Of a stretch of 64,000 bases of DNA, positions 1-12,278 are shown piece after piece. Position 1 is the stretch's first letter. Every line of letters starts with the position of its first letter. The DNA comes from Lineus longissimus (taxonomy: Eukaryota > Nemertea > Pilidiophora > Heteronemertea > Lineidae): the NCBI RefSeq assembly GCF_910592395.1, contig NC_088309.1, forward strand, positions 28,088,599 to 28,152,598, written 5' to 3'. The translations under genes were made by a program, and so were the position numbers. The notes beneath the pieces were generated by a model. The model worked only from the letters and a program-made list of their open reading frames with translations, made no database searches and had not been told where the DNA came from.

Positions 1-162
1 GATTCTTCCTGGTACAGATAAAGTCTACATTTTACACAGAATATTAGGCACAACTATAAAGACACCCCACCCCGGACCATCGTTTGTGCTTACTTTCAAC
101 TTTTTGAAACGGAATAGTCTCTTTTATCTCACGAAGCGCAAACGATTATTTGTGCATTTCAG

Positions 163-2512
163 ATGACGATGATGCAGACGAGGACGCCAGCATCGAGACG
201 GCCCGGTCTTGGGTCGTGATGGTGTCAGCCTTCCTCGTACAGGCCATCCTCATCGCCAGCACATACCTCCCAAGCAGTTACTACATCATCTTCCACGAAG
301 AGTACGAAACGGGCCTGGGCATGGTCTCCTGGATTGGAGCTATGAACTCATCATTGTTTTTATTCATTGGTAAGTGGCTGTCTTTGAGCTCTTTGGTATT
401 GGTTGCCAATATTGAAAAGGAGCGCAAAGGTATGGCGTTCCACTAAGAATCAATCGAATGCCATCTGAGGCTTCTGCATACATTAGTTTCATTTGACATG
501 TTTGAGTATATCGTTCTTGTCGAGACTTGCCCACATGATACTGTAAGACGGGTTGGATTCCTGTGCGATTCTCTCTGAGATTTGGTCATGTCATTATGCT
601 TTGCCCGGTGAACATCACAACAACACCACATCCTTCCTTAACGCGATGATTGCCCGTTTCTTCCAGGGCCTTTGAGCAGTACCCTGTGTGAGTGGTTTGG
701 TTCCCGCATGGTCCTCATCACGGGAGCCCTCGTCGCCTCCATGGGAATGCTCATATCTGGGTTTGCCGCTCGCAGCGTCCCCGTCCTTATTGTCACCATG
801 GGAGTCATACCAGGTAGGAAGCACATATTTACCAAAAGCTGAGGATGGATCCAATTGGCCAGTAACCCATGCAACTGGGGCCCAATCGCAGTGGCACACA
901 AGATACGCTTACAAGACCCAAAACTGAAGAAATACTATAGTTCTGACAGTAAATAGTATGTCTTCAAACTTTGCTGTTTCTGGATTTTACGGCCGCGAGG
1001 TAATGCCTGCGAATGTGATATGTTTTTTATGGCATCCGTTATTGACCTACTGGCCTGCGTCTCACTGCCATCTGCCTTTGCAATGACTCTCGCTCTCTTT
1101 CTTACCCTTCCAGGTCTCGGTATAGGCCTCGCCTTTACCCCATCCGTCATCATAGTCGGCTACTACTTCGACAAGCACCGGATACTCGCTACAGGCTTTG
1201 CCATGTCGGGTATAAGCGCGGGAATCTTTTTCTATCCGCCAATAGCTCAATGGCTGATCGAGATAGTTGGTTGGAGGTCATCTCTTGTCATCATGGCTGG
1301 ATTCCCTCTACAGGCGATCTACCTTGCCATGCTGATGAAGCCGGTCAAAGCCAAGGTGATGGCCAAACTCATGAGGAGAGAACGAAAACAGAAGGGCTAC
1401 GTGACGCAGGCGAATCAAAAAGACATCCGTGCTCATATAGAAATATTACAAAAGAAGAAGTTCTTGGTGCTATTACTCGTGTATCTGTTGGTGACGTTTG
1501 GGATCTCGGCAGTATTCTATCACATGATCGCATTCGCCCAGACTCAAGGGTTTAAGGGGCAAGAAGCTAGCATGCTGTTCTCAACCATAGGGATAGCGAA
1601 CCTCGGCGGCAGGTTGTTCTACTCCGCCATCGGGCAACATCCCAAGGTTCCAGTCAATTGGGCGCACTTCGTCTCGTTCGTCATCGCTGGACTAGTCACG
1701 CCCATGTGTGCCCTCATCCAGGGATCCTACGCGGGCTTCATCATCTTCGCCATCATTTTCGGTTTCTTTGTGGCCCCTCATGGGGTCTACATGCCGGATC
1801 TTGCCGAACAGTTTCTCGGACTCTACCATTTTGGGATTGGATTTGGTTATATTGCCATGATGGCGGGGGTCGGGACATTAGCAGGTCCACCAGCTGCAGG
1901 TAGGTTCACCAACGCGATCTGAGCGTTAACCACTAATGCTACCCGGCGTTATCATATCGAAGATTACCACATGTGCCTGATAAACCTTTGATGTAAGAGC
2001 AAACATACCATGTATAGTCGAATCTATAGTTATTTCCCAAGCCTTTCACTGACAGCCTCTCCTTTCTGTTTCTTTGCAGGCTTTATATACGACAGCACAG
2101 GGTCATACCGGTGGACCTTCGTGACAGGAGGTGTCTCCATCCTCCTCGGAATGGTCGCCTTTGCCGCCATCGCCATCCGCTGCAATGACCTGCCGTGCCG
2201 CGCGCGGGAAAAGCCCAATGAAATGGTAACGTGATACTGTCAACCGACAAATTTCGAGTTCTTTTCTCGAGTTCTTATCATTAAAGCGGGCATGCAGCTC
2301 TGGAAATGACATATATACCTGTGGAAGTTCAGAATATGACACATGTTAAATGCTTCTAGAAAATTGTTGATTCTAGTCAGGTTATATTCAAAGATAATCT
2401 GGCATCTCTCCGAACATGACCGCGCATTTCGTTGACCTAAATGTATCTTACAATTCTTCCCTTGTCGTTGCAGGAATGTGAGACGATCGACAGGCCAGCA
2501 GCAAAACCTTGA
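163..2512 (+). CDS. Monocarboxylate-transporter-like MFS protein, 5' end outside window
   Basis: This is a plasma-membrane major facilitator protein of the SLC16 (MCT) type, which typically moves lactate, pyruvate or other small monocarboxylates with protons. Coding exons are 163-369, 667-813, 1114-1899, 2080-2225 and 2474-2512, joined in phases 1, 1, 1 and 0, ending in TGA. The first visible exon starts with an acidic run (DDDDADED) followed by TM1. Exon 3 has the MCT signature YYFDKHRILATG at the TM4-TM5 region and a large charged cytoplasmic loop (KAKVMAKLMRRERKQK), then the C-terminal six helices ending at AGPPAAG. The usual MCT motif before TM1 (DGGWGW type) is not recognisable here; ETARSWVV stands in its place, so substrate specificity is uncertain. 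The start codon lies on an exon left of the window. A polyadenylation signal follows at 2708. Family assignment is firm; transported substrate is unknown. Confidence 0.85.
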
Positions 2513-2695
2513 GATTACATCTTAAGCCACCATTAGAGATAAGTCGGGATAAAATCACGGTTAGTAGTTCGCCGGGATCAAGCTGCTCCTATCTCTTGTT
2601 TATCGTCGGGTGTTTGGCTCGTAGGCCTACTGTCGTCTGTCTGGACGTGTCGTCTCTGAAGACGAATGTTGATGTTAGATGAGGGAATGATGAAC

Positions 2696-2701
2696 TTTAT
2701 T
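2696..2701 (-). terminator. Polyadenylation signal AATAAA of the orphan GPCR
   Basis: The plus strand reads TTTATT, which is AATAAA on the minus strand, about 97 bp after the GPCR stop codon. The transcript ends of the two converging genes therefore probably overlap. Confidence 0.55.
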
Positions 2702-2707
2702 AGTGGA

Positions 2708-2713
2708 AATAAA
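2708..2713 (+). terminator. Polyadenylation signal AATAAA of the transporter gene
   Basis: A canonical AATAAA lies about 195 bp after the transporter stop. It is only a few bases from the opposite-strand signal of the converging GPCR. Confidence 0.6.
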
Positions 2714-2797
2714 CATATTGACGTATCTGCTAAAGCCTCTGCAAGCAGCTTCATTCACCTATGGTATGATGATTAAACTTCGACAAGATGTATGAAG

Positions 2798-3775
2798 TCA
2801 CTTTTTCTTGTTACTTTGACTGACACACATACGAGATAACTCTTTCCTGTAGAATGGCAGTGATACACCGTAAATGACAAAATTCGTACAGTAATTCATT
2901 AACCAAAAAAGCTCGCAGAACTTTGCCACCAGATAGAGCATTTCCATGTATGAGGGGTCAACATTGCTATGTCTGTGTTCCAAGATTTCATAGTACGTCC
3001 AGATAACAGTTCGAGGAATGTTGAAGACGATGTAAAACAATGAAACAAGGAACAGATTCACTAGGACACTGCCAGACTTGTCATCTTTGTGTACGGCAGA
3101 TACAGCCTTACTCTTCTCCTGGGATTGAAGCAACCCGATAATGATTATCAGATTGAAAATCAGAATGAGAAGACACGGGATGATGACGTAGCGAAGACTG
3201 TCAATAATGAAGTCGACGGTTACATTTTTATAATAGCAATACAGAAAATCCGAACCTGCCGCGCCAAAGTAATTGTCAAAGAAAATGGCGACATGTATAT
3301 TAGTAACAATGCTGACTATAAAACTGGCGGCGATGATGCACTTCCGGTTCTTGCTGGAAAGCAAAGCGCGTTTGAAAGGAAACCAAACAAATATGGCTCT
3401 CTCTATCGTGAAGCTGGCTAAACAAAGCGAAGAAAATGTGCCGCTGGTGTAAAAGCAAAACTTGAACAACTTGCACGTTACACTTAATGTACCATAAAGA
3501 TTGAACGAGGTATTTCCAATAACATACGGCATACCGTAACGCAGCCAGTCTGGCATGGCAAGGAATAGTAGAACGGCTGTGTCGGCAATGGTGATGCATG
3601 TGAAATATTGGACAGTTGGGTCACTGCCGTGATTGGCCCGGAAGAAAACTACCATTGTCAACGTGTTGCCCATCGCCCCAACGATGATGATCACCAGGAT
3701 GGCATATCCATGAAGATATCCAAGGATATCCACCACTGAAGGGGAACCAGAATATCCTGTACTAACGCTGGACAT
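2798..3775 (-). CDS. Intronless orphan rhodopsin-class (class A) GPCR
   Basis: A single open frame of 325 residues encodes a complete seven-helix receptor. TM1 (about 23-45) ends with the conserved GN..L of class A receptors. TM2 carries a variant ITIAD. A cysteine before TM3 (in VTCKLFKF) and one in extracellular loop 2 (FLYCYY) can form the usual disulphide. The TM3 end reads ERA in place of DRY, followed by the typical FPFK loop. TM7 reads NFVIY in place of NPxxY, and the protein ends in a short basic tail. There is no lysine at the retinal position, so it is not an opsin. Its general layout resembles peptide receptors of the FMRFamide, thyrotropin-releasing-hormone and related invertebrate expansions, where single-exon genes are common. 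The ligand cannot be assigned. It converges on the transporter gene. Confidence 0.85.
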   Translation of the reverse strand: MSSVSTGYSGSPSVVDILGYLHGYAILVIIIVGAMGNTLTMVVFFRANHGSDPTVQYFTCITIADTAVLLFLAMPDWLRYGMPYVIGNTSFNLYGTLSVTCKLFKFCFYTSGTFSSLCLASFTIERAIFVWFPFKRALLSSKNRKCIIAASFIVSIVTNIHVAIFFDNYFGAAGSDFLYCYYKNVTVDFIIDSLRYVIIPCLLILIFNLIIIIGLLQSQEKSKAVSAVHKDDKSGSVLVNLFLVSLFYIVFNIPRTVIWTYYEILEHRHSNVDPSYMEMLYLVAKFCELFWLMNYCTNFVIYGVSLPFYRKELSRMCVSQSNKKK

Positions 3776-4470
3776 CTAGACGGTGATCAAGCTTAGCCAA
3801 TGAGCAGATGTATCATCTGGTTCAGTTGGAGCAGACTCTTTCAAATGAATTTATTTGAAAGACCGTGGTTCGAAAAAGGAACAGAAACACAAAAATGTAT
3901 TGGGCTTCTTAGATCATGTCGAAACGCAGATCCATATGTAAATGTTGATAGCTCTGTTGGTGGAAGTTGTACACTCATTGTGAGATGCATACAGTCGGCG
4001 AGTCAGAAGAAGACAAGGAGTATTACATCATGTGTATACGTAGGTTGAGGGCGCCTGTACAAAAAGCCCTTTGCCTATGACATGCAAAAGGCCTATACGA
4101 AACAGACCACCAAAACCGACTATAGCGTGCGTCTACACAGTATGTAAAGTTCATAACATGCAAATATACACTTGTAAAGTTAAATACAATTGTGATGTGT
4201 TGAGCACGTGACATAGTTCCGGTGACAATATGAGCATGTTGTTTGGAGAAACATTAAATGTAATTTGACTTGTTCATGCAGCTTTATGAGCTATAATCGT
4301 CATATTAATTCTGTCCATTGCTATTTCACTCGTGTCCTTGTAACTAGAAATAGAAATGCAGTATAAAGCCAGGAAGACATTGTGTTATAAAATGGAAATA
4401 AAGACATGTAATGTACACAATGTTGAAATCACTTTCTCTGCGGTTTATCTCAAGTATGTTTGTGTCCGAG
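3776..4470. other. Intergenic stretch, no gene seen
   Basis: Between the GPCR start and the foldback element only short, low-quality frames occur. The sequence is AT-rich with no recognisable coding similarity or RNA gene. Confidence 0.5.
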
Positions 4471-5111
4471 AGTATATGTAATATGCAGGGTTCCAACCGA
4501 TTTTAACATGCCTAGCGAGTGAAAAACGGCAAAATCGGCTGCTCCAAATTCAAAATTATAAATTTTCATGATTTCCGCGCCCTCCGCACCCCGTTTCCAA
4601 CTCTAAAACAGTTGATTTAGGCACCGACCAGCATATCACATATACTCTACACCCCCACAAAAAACCTTAACACTAGTTTTCTAAAAACACCTAACTAATA
4701 AAGGGTTAAAATCAACTACTCACGCAAAAACGTTAATCCCCCGAGTCACTCCAAACGATATCCAACAATTCTAACATTTCCATGTTACACACACATAAAA
4801 TACCCGTTGGATATCGTTTGGGGTTAACGTTTTCGCGTAGTTGATTTTAACCCTTTATTAGTTAGGTTTTTTAGAAAATTTGTGTTAAGGAACTTTAGTG
4901 GGTTTTTTTGGGGGGGGGGGGGGGGTGTAGAGTATATGTAATATGCTGGTCGGTGCCTAAATCAACAGTTTTAGAGTTGGAAATGAGGTAAGGAGGGCTT
5001 GGAAATCATGAAAATTTAAGATTTTGAATTTGGAGCAGCCGATTTTGCCGTTTTTCACTCGAGTCGCTAGGCCAGTTAAAATCGGTTGGAACCCTGCATA
5101 TTACATATACT
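4471..5111. mobile_element. Foldback (long inverted repeat) element, about 640 bp
   Basis: The left arm (4471 to about 4765) and right arm (about 4805 to 5111) are near-complementary along almost their full length. The outer ends read AGTATATGTAATATGCAGGG on the left and its complement on the right. The arms meet around a roughly 40-bp spacer flanked by CGATATCCAAC and its complement. A CCGAG pentamer adjoins the left end (4466-4470) and recurs one base beyond the right end (5113-5117), which would fit a target-site duplication. A run of G (about 4910-4925) interrupts the right arm. There is no transposase frame, so this is a non-autonomous foldback or MITE-like insertion. Confidence 0.8.
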
Positions 5112-5138
5112 TCCGAGTGTTCAAGCCTTGCGGGCTCA

Positions 5139-5302
5139 TACACTGGGTTTGGCAATATGGAACCTCACCACCACCACTGTCAACAACACGCAGGGTTATT
5201 GCCCTGTGTGGCCAAGTTCCTGACTGGCGGGCTCGACCCACCATTCCTCGTCACTGGGTTTGGCAATATAGAATCTCACTACCACCACTGTCAACAACAC
5301 GA
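5139..5302 (+). repeat. Direct duplication of a roughly 50-bp segment
   Basis: A segment beginning CACTGGGTTTGGCAATAT and ending in CACTGTCAACAACACG occurs near 5140-5190 and again near 5252-5302, about 112 bp apart, with a few substitutions. Nothing suggests a coding role. Confidence 0.6.
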
Positions 5303-6917
5303 ATATAAGAAAAATGTTTAAAAACATCACACATATCTCCAGCCGCATCTTTGACAAATTATCTCCAACTGCAAAGGGATATCAATAAAGCAATGGAGCT
5401 TTTTGAAAACGTGACTTCTGCTTTGCTGCTAGAGGATCTTAACGGTAACTTGAGAGCCATACGTTTCTTATAATGATATGCGAAGAAAAACAGCGCAGAA
5501 CTTTTTTCACAAGATGTTTAGTTTTCCTTTGTTGTCAATCTGGTTCTGATAGGAAATAAATCCAACACACACTTGCTGAACACATATCCCCGTGTCTCCG
5601 TTAGAGAAATCACCATAAAAGCGATGTTTCTGTTAGTTGTTGATATTTTCTCTTAGATACGTCTATATCCTGTCGGCGTTGTGTAGGAATGCCAGGCAGT
5701 GGTCCCTTATATCCACGATTACTGCTACTCCATTATCGCCACAAGGAAACAAAACCTTGTCCAGGTGTACCCTCGAAAATGAGTCCACCAACCACTGATT
5801 GGTGTTCCACGAGGATGGAAATATCAATCAAAGATTACCCAGACCAGGATGCAAGTTTGATTTCACCAGGTGTCAGTAAAGAAAGCTCCTCAATTTGCTT
5901 TAAAGGCAACATTCATAGGAAGGGGTCATAGAATAACATTTCGTTATTGGTAACGCTCTTAAATCCGTGATAGCCAATCCACGTCGAAAAAACAAAGCAC
6001 AATCTTCAGGCAAATTGATAAGTACCGCAAACATGACGGATAACTAGGGTATCTTCGTATGTCATGTATCCTAGAGATGAATTTGGCAAATCTTTCACAG
6101 TCTACCAAACCTCAAAACGATGTGGATACTAGTACAACGCACTGACGATGACACGAGTAGTCCAACATCATGTATCTCGGCAACGATTCAGAATATGTGT
6201 AATCCCGACGAGGCAATATAGAAGCATCGTGCTTGACTAATGATCGCATAAGTCACTCGCTGATTAATTATTGAGGGGCACTTGCCCTGGGAGATTGAGC
6301 CAAATACTGGCGGGTTATGTATTGCCTATGCGGCGCACCACCTCTGGCTGGACTGGAGCACAGGCGTTACTGTCCATTGCTATATCGCTTACTGCCAGGG
6401 GCTGAATCAACCTTGTATCATTGGCCAGTTAGTCAGCGTCCCTTGAGTATCTGCGTAATGGACGATTATCAAATACATGCGTAGGTCAATGAAAACACCC
6501 CAGACAGTGATCACGTTAAGCAATTAGAAAGCTCCATTCGGGATTTATTTTATATGCAAACACTAAGGGATTTTCGGACGCACAATTTGGGGAGACTACC
6601 GGTCCATCGTGCGATCAAAGAACATACACAATACGCTTGGGTATGCGTTACCAACCACGAGATGTTTAAATGCAGTAACCACTTTGTGTTAAATGTTACT
6701 TTTGGAAGGGCGAGGCGTGGCAAATCGACAACCACCAAAGCTTGTTAATTACGTACTGGCCGATATTGCATTAGATTCACGTTGTCACTTGTCACCATCA
6801 GGTGCCGGTGTAGGCCTATCAACCAACATGAAAGACAAGGCAAAATCTGCTCTTAGGATTAAAGAATCCTATATAAACACAGCCATAGGTGATTTATTAG
6901 ACACATACAGTCCATGG
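5303..6917. other. Intergenic stretch before the opsin 3' end
   Basis: No convincing coding frame is seen. Two TTTATT sites (6544-6549 and 6893-6898) are AATAAA on the minus strand and could serve as polyadenylation signals for the first opsin gene; the nearer one lies about 20 bp past its stop. Confidence 0.4.
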
Positions 6918-9900
6918 CTACATGGCGGCACCTGCAGTTGGGTCCTGTCCGTCTTGGTTCAAATCTATCCTCCGTCTTTGGATCTCTATAGACAATGACA
7001 AGGGTGTGCCAGCTGGGATTGTGCTGCTACTAAAGTCCAAGCCCGGCCGGCTCTCAGCGCATTGTCCACGAAACATGTTGTAAAGTGCAGCACGGAAGTT
7101 CTTATTCGTCATAATGTATATTATGAAGTTTGCCAAAGCGGAGGACTTGGCAAATACAGGTGGTAGGACATTGGCAAGATAATACATATGAGAGTCATCG
7201 CGGAGATTGAAGGCCTTCATGAAAGAAACGACAGCATAGGGAACCCAGCAGGTCATGAAGGCAATGGCCATCATTAGCATCATCTGAAATGAAAAGCAGT
7301 CTATAAACTGTATGACTCCATCGTAAACAAGTACATTGTATCGCACACATTGACGCAATAAGCTATAAGGGACTAATTATACTCGCCATAAAAAAGTTGA
7401 TGCTGAAAACGTCATGTTGACGATCATGCTTGTCGGAAGAGAACTGACTGCTAGTCTTGATTTATATCACCCACACATTTCCTTGGTGTGGCGAGCTTAC
7501 CAATCACTTATTGAGATCTGTGATAAAGCCAAAAGAATATGTTAGCAAGAGTATTTTACTCTTGCTGGTCTACAATTCGAAAGATATTGCTTCTGGAATG
7601 GGGTTTTTACGTCGTATCTGTATGTGACAGACGATTGCCTTTGAAGTTACCTTAACTAATCGTATATCCCCTGGTTTGATGATCTTTGATTGCCTGAGTG
7701 TCCCATGAACGGTTCGCTTGCTCTTCACCACCTCCAACACGATTAAGATGTAACATATGATCATGCCCATGAATGGACCAACGAAGACTAATATAAAGAT
7801 GCATACGATATAGGCAAGGTAGGCTGGCGTTGGCTTATCCCACTCGATTTCACATGTGAGCTAGAAAGACAAGATACAAATGATGTAGGCAATGTTGGCT
7901 TATGTATATCCCACTCGATTTCACATGTGAGCTAGAAAGACAAGATACAAATGATGTAGGTAATGTTGGCTTATGTATATCCCACTCGATTTCACATGTG
8001 AGCTAGAAAGACTAGATACAAGTGATGTAGGCAATGTTGGCTTATGTATATCCCACTCGATTTCACATGTGAGCTAGAAAGACAAGATACAAATGATGTA
8101 GGCAATGTTGGCTTATGTATATCCCACTCGATTTCACATGTGAGCTAGAAAGACAAGATACAAATGATGTAGGCAATGTTGGCTTATGTATATCCCACTC
8201 GATTTCACATGTGAGCTAGAAAGACAAGATACAAATGATGTAGGCAATGTTGGCTTATGTATATCCCACTCGATTTCACATGTGAGCTAGAAAGACAAGA
8301 TACAAATGATGTAGGCAATGTTGGCTTATGTATATCCCACTCGATTTCACATATGAGCTAGAAAGACAAGATACAAATGATGTAGGCAATGTTGGCTTAT
8401 GTATATCCCACTCGATTTCACATGTGAGCTAGAAAGACAAGATACAAGTGATGTAGGCAATGTTGGCTAATGTATATCCCACTCGATTTCACATGTGAGC
8501 AAGAAAGACAAGATACAAGTGATGTAGGCAATGTTGGCTTATGTATATCCCACTCGATTTCACATGTGAGCTAGAAAGACAAAATACAAGTGATGTAGGC
8601 AATGTTGGCTTATGTATATCCCACTTAATGTCACATGTGAGCAAGAAAGACTAGATACAAGTGATGTAGGCAATGTTGGTTTATGTATATCCCACTTAAT
8701 GTCACATGTGAGCAAGAAAGACCAGATACAAGTGATGTAGGCAATGTTGGCTTATGTATATCCCACTCGATTTCACATGTGAGCTAGAAAGACAAAATAC
8801 AAATGATGTAGACAATGTTGGCTTATGTATATCCCACTTAATGTCACATGTGAGCAAGAAAGACTAGATACAAGTGATGTAGACAATGTTGGCTATTATC
8901 CATTGCTTGGTTAGACACTCGTTTTGATGAAATCCATCATCAACTTGAATCAATGAGGCAACTGGGGAAGCTAATGGTTGAACTCACCTGATTTCGTGCA
9001 TATCCGCTCCACCCAATGAGGGGGCAGGTGGACCAAAATAAGGCGAAGACCCATATCGCTGGTATCACCTTGACTGGACTACAGATGGCTGAAAATAAAG
9101 AGAGGTGACAATTGTAATAGTATAAGACAACAGTGACAGTTTACCTCTCATAAGATTGACACCTAAGGAAAGGGCGGCAAGAATATCATTATTTATATAC
9201 TGTATTTAATCCTTTTTGGCATAGTCCTTTGTTACCGATGTCTATTTTTTTCGTTCTCTAATTAACAGTTGTCATTTGTCCGTGCATTTCCATTGTCTTT
9301 TTTCCGTCACTATATTTTTTATCCATTAGTTTCCCATGAAACCTTAGCTGTGTCCAAAGTCCTGACCTCCGAGATACGTCGTGATGTTCATCTCAGTTCT
9401 GATTATTTGTCACTCGTCGTCTTGTCACCGGTGTTACATCATGGATTATGTATTTCTTACCTAATACTTTCGACTTGTGCACGATGAGCTCACATCTGGA
9501 AGCAGCTATGAAGAAATGTGTAGCCAGTGAGGCAAGGCCCGTGGTATAGGCAAAGAATCCACAAAACTGACACACAACATAACTGAACGGCCAGCAGTGC
9601 TGAAAAGCGAGAGGCATCGAGAGATTAGGAATGATTTGAAATGGAGACTCTGTGGTGACGTCGTGAAATACATAGCGATATATGGCAAATCTCACGACGA
9701 ATTACTAATTTTAGTTCCAAAGTAACCCACGTTTCATTTTGCAGTTACATGTAGTTGTATCCAGTTTTATTTTGAAGGTGATGGACATGCACGCTTACCA
9801 ACATCGTGCTCGTGTTGAAAAACGGACGAACCGACTTGGCCAATTTCGTCGTCGCAAATTCATAATTCGTCTATATCACAGATCAATTGATTGGCAAAGG

Positions 9901-12278
9901 ATCTTGCTGGGCTGGGTACTAAAAGGGAGAATCCCTTGGATTGTGATGCTATAAAAAACCAAGGCGAATTTTCTGCAACAGCCATTCCGAATGACATCCT
10001 TGCATAAACATGTCATTCGGAACCAATTTCCCGCTGTCGAGGAACTAAAGGCGTTGGCATATTCTGTCTTCAATGGCAGACGACAAATGCGCGCTGATTA
10101 GTGCGTTACTGGCATGCTAGTTAGCCTCTCTACGATCCGTATCATTTCTATTCGGTGATCATGTTTATTGAATAATTGCGGCGCTCGAAAGCGATCATGC
10201 CTTTGTGGGACAGAACCCTGTGATGACGTGCGATCGGCTATATATGACACGAAGCTGTTGATGACACAATGCCAAGAATAATGAACTGACGCTTTCAACG
10301 TACAAATTATTGTGTCTAATATTGAAGGGTATTTACAATAGAACACATGTAACATATCAGAAAGTAACTCGTACATACTCTGTATCTGACGGCCTTTAGG
10401 GTTGAGATCAGGGACAACACGGATTCTTACATGAAGTATACAGCTAGAAATGTACACAAACTCGTCCTCTTTCTACAGAGCATTATCCGTATACGGATAA
10501 GGGCTGGAAGAGGAAGACTACAGCTAATAATTGATCCGTTTTACATTTCTAACTTATTCCAGATTGAACATTCAAATTATCATAAGCTGTTTCATAACCA
10601 GACATATAGGATTCATTTCTTTCCGGCTTTAGTCGAACTTTTTCCAGAAGCTCAAAACCCAACCTAGACTGATCTATTCACTTGTAAGTAAAAAAATTCT
10701 CCCTTGATTTAACAACCAACGCGTGACCGAAATTAGTCTACATCTGGAAGCAGACAGAGGGAAACGTCAGCGGGATTATATCACAAAGGCACTTTTAATC
10801 ATTTTCTAATTGAACTGACGGACAATATAAGGGGAAATAGTGTTTTCATTACCATAGGACTTTAAAGATCTTTGCAACATTAACTCGCTGATCGAGCCTT
10901 ATTTTAATATCATACGCTCCCATTGTAAATATAGCTCGTCATCCAATTAATGGTAAGGATGCCCTTTTAAGATCTGCTCGTTAATCGCCTTAGAGGGAAA
11001 CATCAAAAACGAGGGTTTGACGAAGGAGGAAGCACAATTTCATGTTGATGTTGATGAGGCACCTGCTCCCCAGGATTGATGTTTACCGTAGATGCTCTAA
11101 AATCTGTTTTCGAAAACAATTTGAAAGACTGTGATTATATATTGATGGTAATACAGAAAAGTGTTACTGACCATTAGCAAAGCGACAGAGGTCAGCATCC
11201 CAGATGTGCAGAGCATACTGAAGTCAGAAATGGCCAGGTTGATGAGGAAAGCATTTGAAGGAGCCCTGAGCTTCCTGTGAGTTATCCACGCGGCCACAAC
11301 TAAAGCGTTACCAATCATCCCAAGGACGGCTGAAATAAAGGTCAGGAATTTCAGTGACATGAGAGCCGTATAGCGCAGACTGCGTACACCCTCTTGTATA
11401 TCGTTTGACATTATTTTAGCCGGGCGCCTGACATTACAGATATGCGTTTGGAAGAAAATGATGTAGCCAAATTTGACTGACTCTTTCGTTAGCGGGTGAC
11501 ACTTATGACAGTATTGATATAACACACAAAAATTACGCGTGATACCACAACAGTTTCGCCAAGTACACCGGCATTATCATCTGTTGACAGGCACCGACAG
11601 AAACGGCGCGGGGAGCACTGGTTTGGGTACTTATTGACAAGATTATCATGCAAATTAGTAGCCTGATTTCAGACCGGCTCGTCTCCTCCGTTGATTACTA
11701 CTTGGATGAGCGATACTCCTCAGCCGGCCTAATTGGCGAGAAAAGCTTGAAATAGATGTAAAACCTCTAATGAGCCATTCTCCCAAACCCAACCTTCTAC
11801 GACATTTCGCGAGGAATAAGTACAGTGGAACCCCGGTAACACGACCAATAATGGGACCGAGGTTGAATGGTCGCGTTACAGGGATGGACGCGTTGGTGAA
11901 GTTGAAAATCATGATTAGGTTTTCCCGCCAAAATTGTTGAACTCATTCAAAGTTCAAAATTCTGAAAAATTTTATGTAATGGCATGAACTTCTAGTGGTA
12001 ACATATTGCCTCCGTAGCCTCAGCCTATTGACGCGTGTATGGTCAAGATGATTTTATAATTGAGCACCTTCAGTAAGTAAGTGTGACTTGCCTCTTGAGG
12101 TGCTCAAAAATAAACGATGGAAGGTCATTAAAACACAATGTCTGGCAATCTAGTCAGGTTACATGCATATTAATAAAAAAAGATAACGATGAGATCACTT
12201 ACATGCGATTGCCATGTATCCACCTAGGGCGTCCAAGACTCTCGTGTCGAACTGTCCCGTAGTCTGGTTGCACTCCAT
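6918..12278 (-). CDS. Opsin paralogue 1, six exons, 349 residues
   Basis: A seven-helix retinal-binding receptor. Exons in order: 12278-12203, 11329-11172, 9599-9461, 9088-8988, 7860-7651, 7283-6918, phases 1, 0, 1, 0, 0, total 1050 nt. Start ATG gives MECNQTTGQF, with an N-glycosylation site. TM2 has LINLAISD; TM3 follows HCWPF and the disulphide cysteine; TM4 ends PLIGW; loop 2 has TCEIEWD; TM6 has CWVPYA; TM7 has VFAKSSALANFIIY with the Schiff-base lysine, followed by the opsin-like NKNFR. By alignment to bovine rhodopsin, position 113 is Cys, 181 is Ala, the DRY site reads SRC and NPxxY reads NFIIY. These departures suggest unusual spectral tuning and weak or atypical G-protein coupling. 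Closest general look is peropsin, tetraopsin or another divergent group; subclass is not certain. Intron 4 holds a 71-bp minisatellite. Confidence 0.88.
7861..8894 (-). repeat. 71-bp minisatellite carrying copies of a splice acceptor and exon start
   Basis: Units start at 7861, 7932, 8003 and every 71 bp to 8855: fourteen full units plus about 40 bp. On the minus strand each unit reads as the intron end (GTCTTTCTAG) followed by the first 22 or so bases of opsin exon 5 (CTCACATGTGAAATCGAG), then a degenerate version of the following exon bases. The array therefore arose from the intron 4/exon 5 junction. The AG is intact in eleven units and changed to TG in the units starting at 8500, 8642, 8713 and 8855. 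Distal units also share a CTTAATGT variant. The unit length is not a multiple of three. Confidence 0.93.
9600..11171. other. Opsin 1 intron 2
   Basis: A 1.57-kb intron between TM1-TM2 and TM3 exons. Short frames exist on both strands but none resembles a known protein, and no repeat was identified by eye. Confidence 0.5.

Noticed and set aside
2798-3775. Third opsin
   Set aside because: No lysine at the TM7 retinal position and no opsin-type CWxPY motif; it is an ordinary orphan class A receptor.
7861-8894. CRISPR-like array of regular repeats
   Set aside because: Units are contiguous and nearly identical with no variable spacers, the locus is in a eukaryotic intron, and the unit matches the neighbouring exon boundary.
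9393-9695. 100-codon frame taken as a separate small gene
   Set aside because: It is opsin 1 exon 3 with flanking intron read-through; the splice sites and the paralogue show the true limits.
11655-11912. 85-codon minus-strand frame upstream of opsin exon 2
   Set aside because: It overlaps the inverted-repeat element end and has no recognisable similarity.
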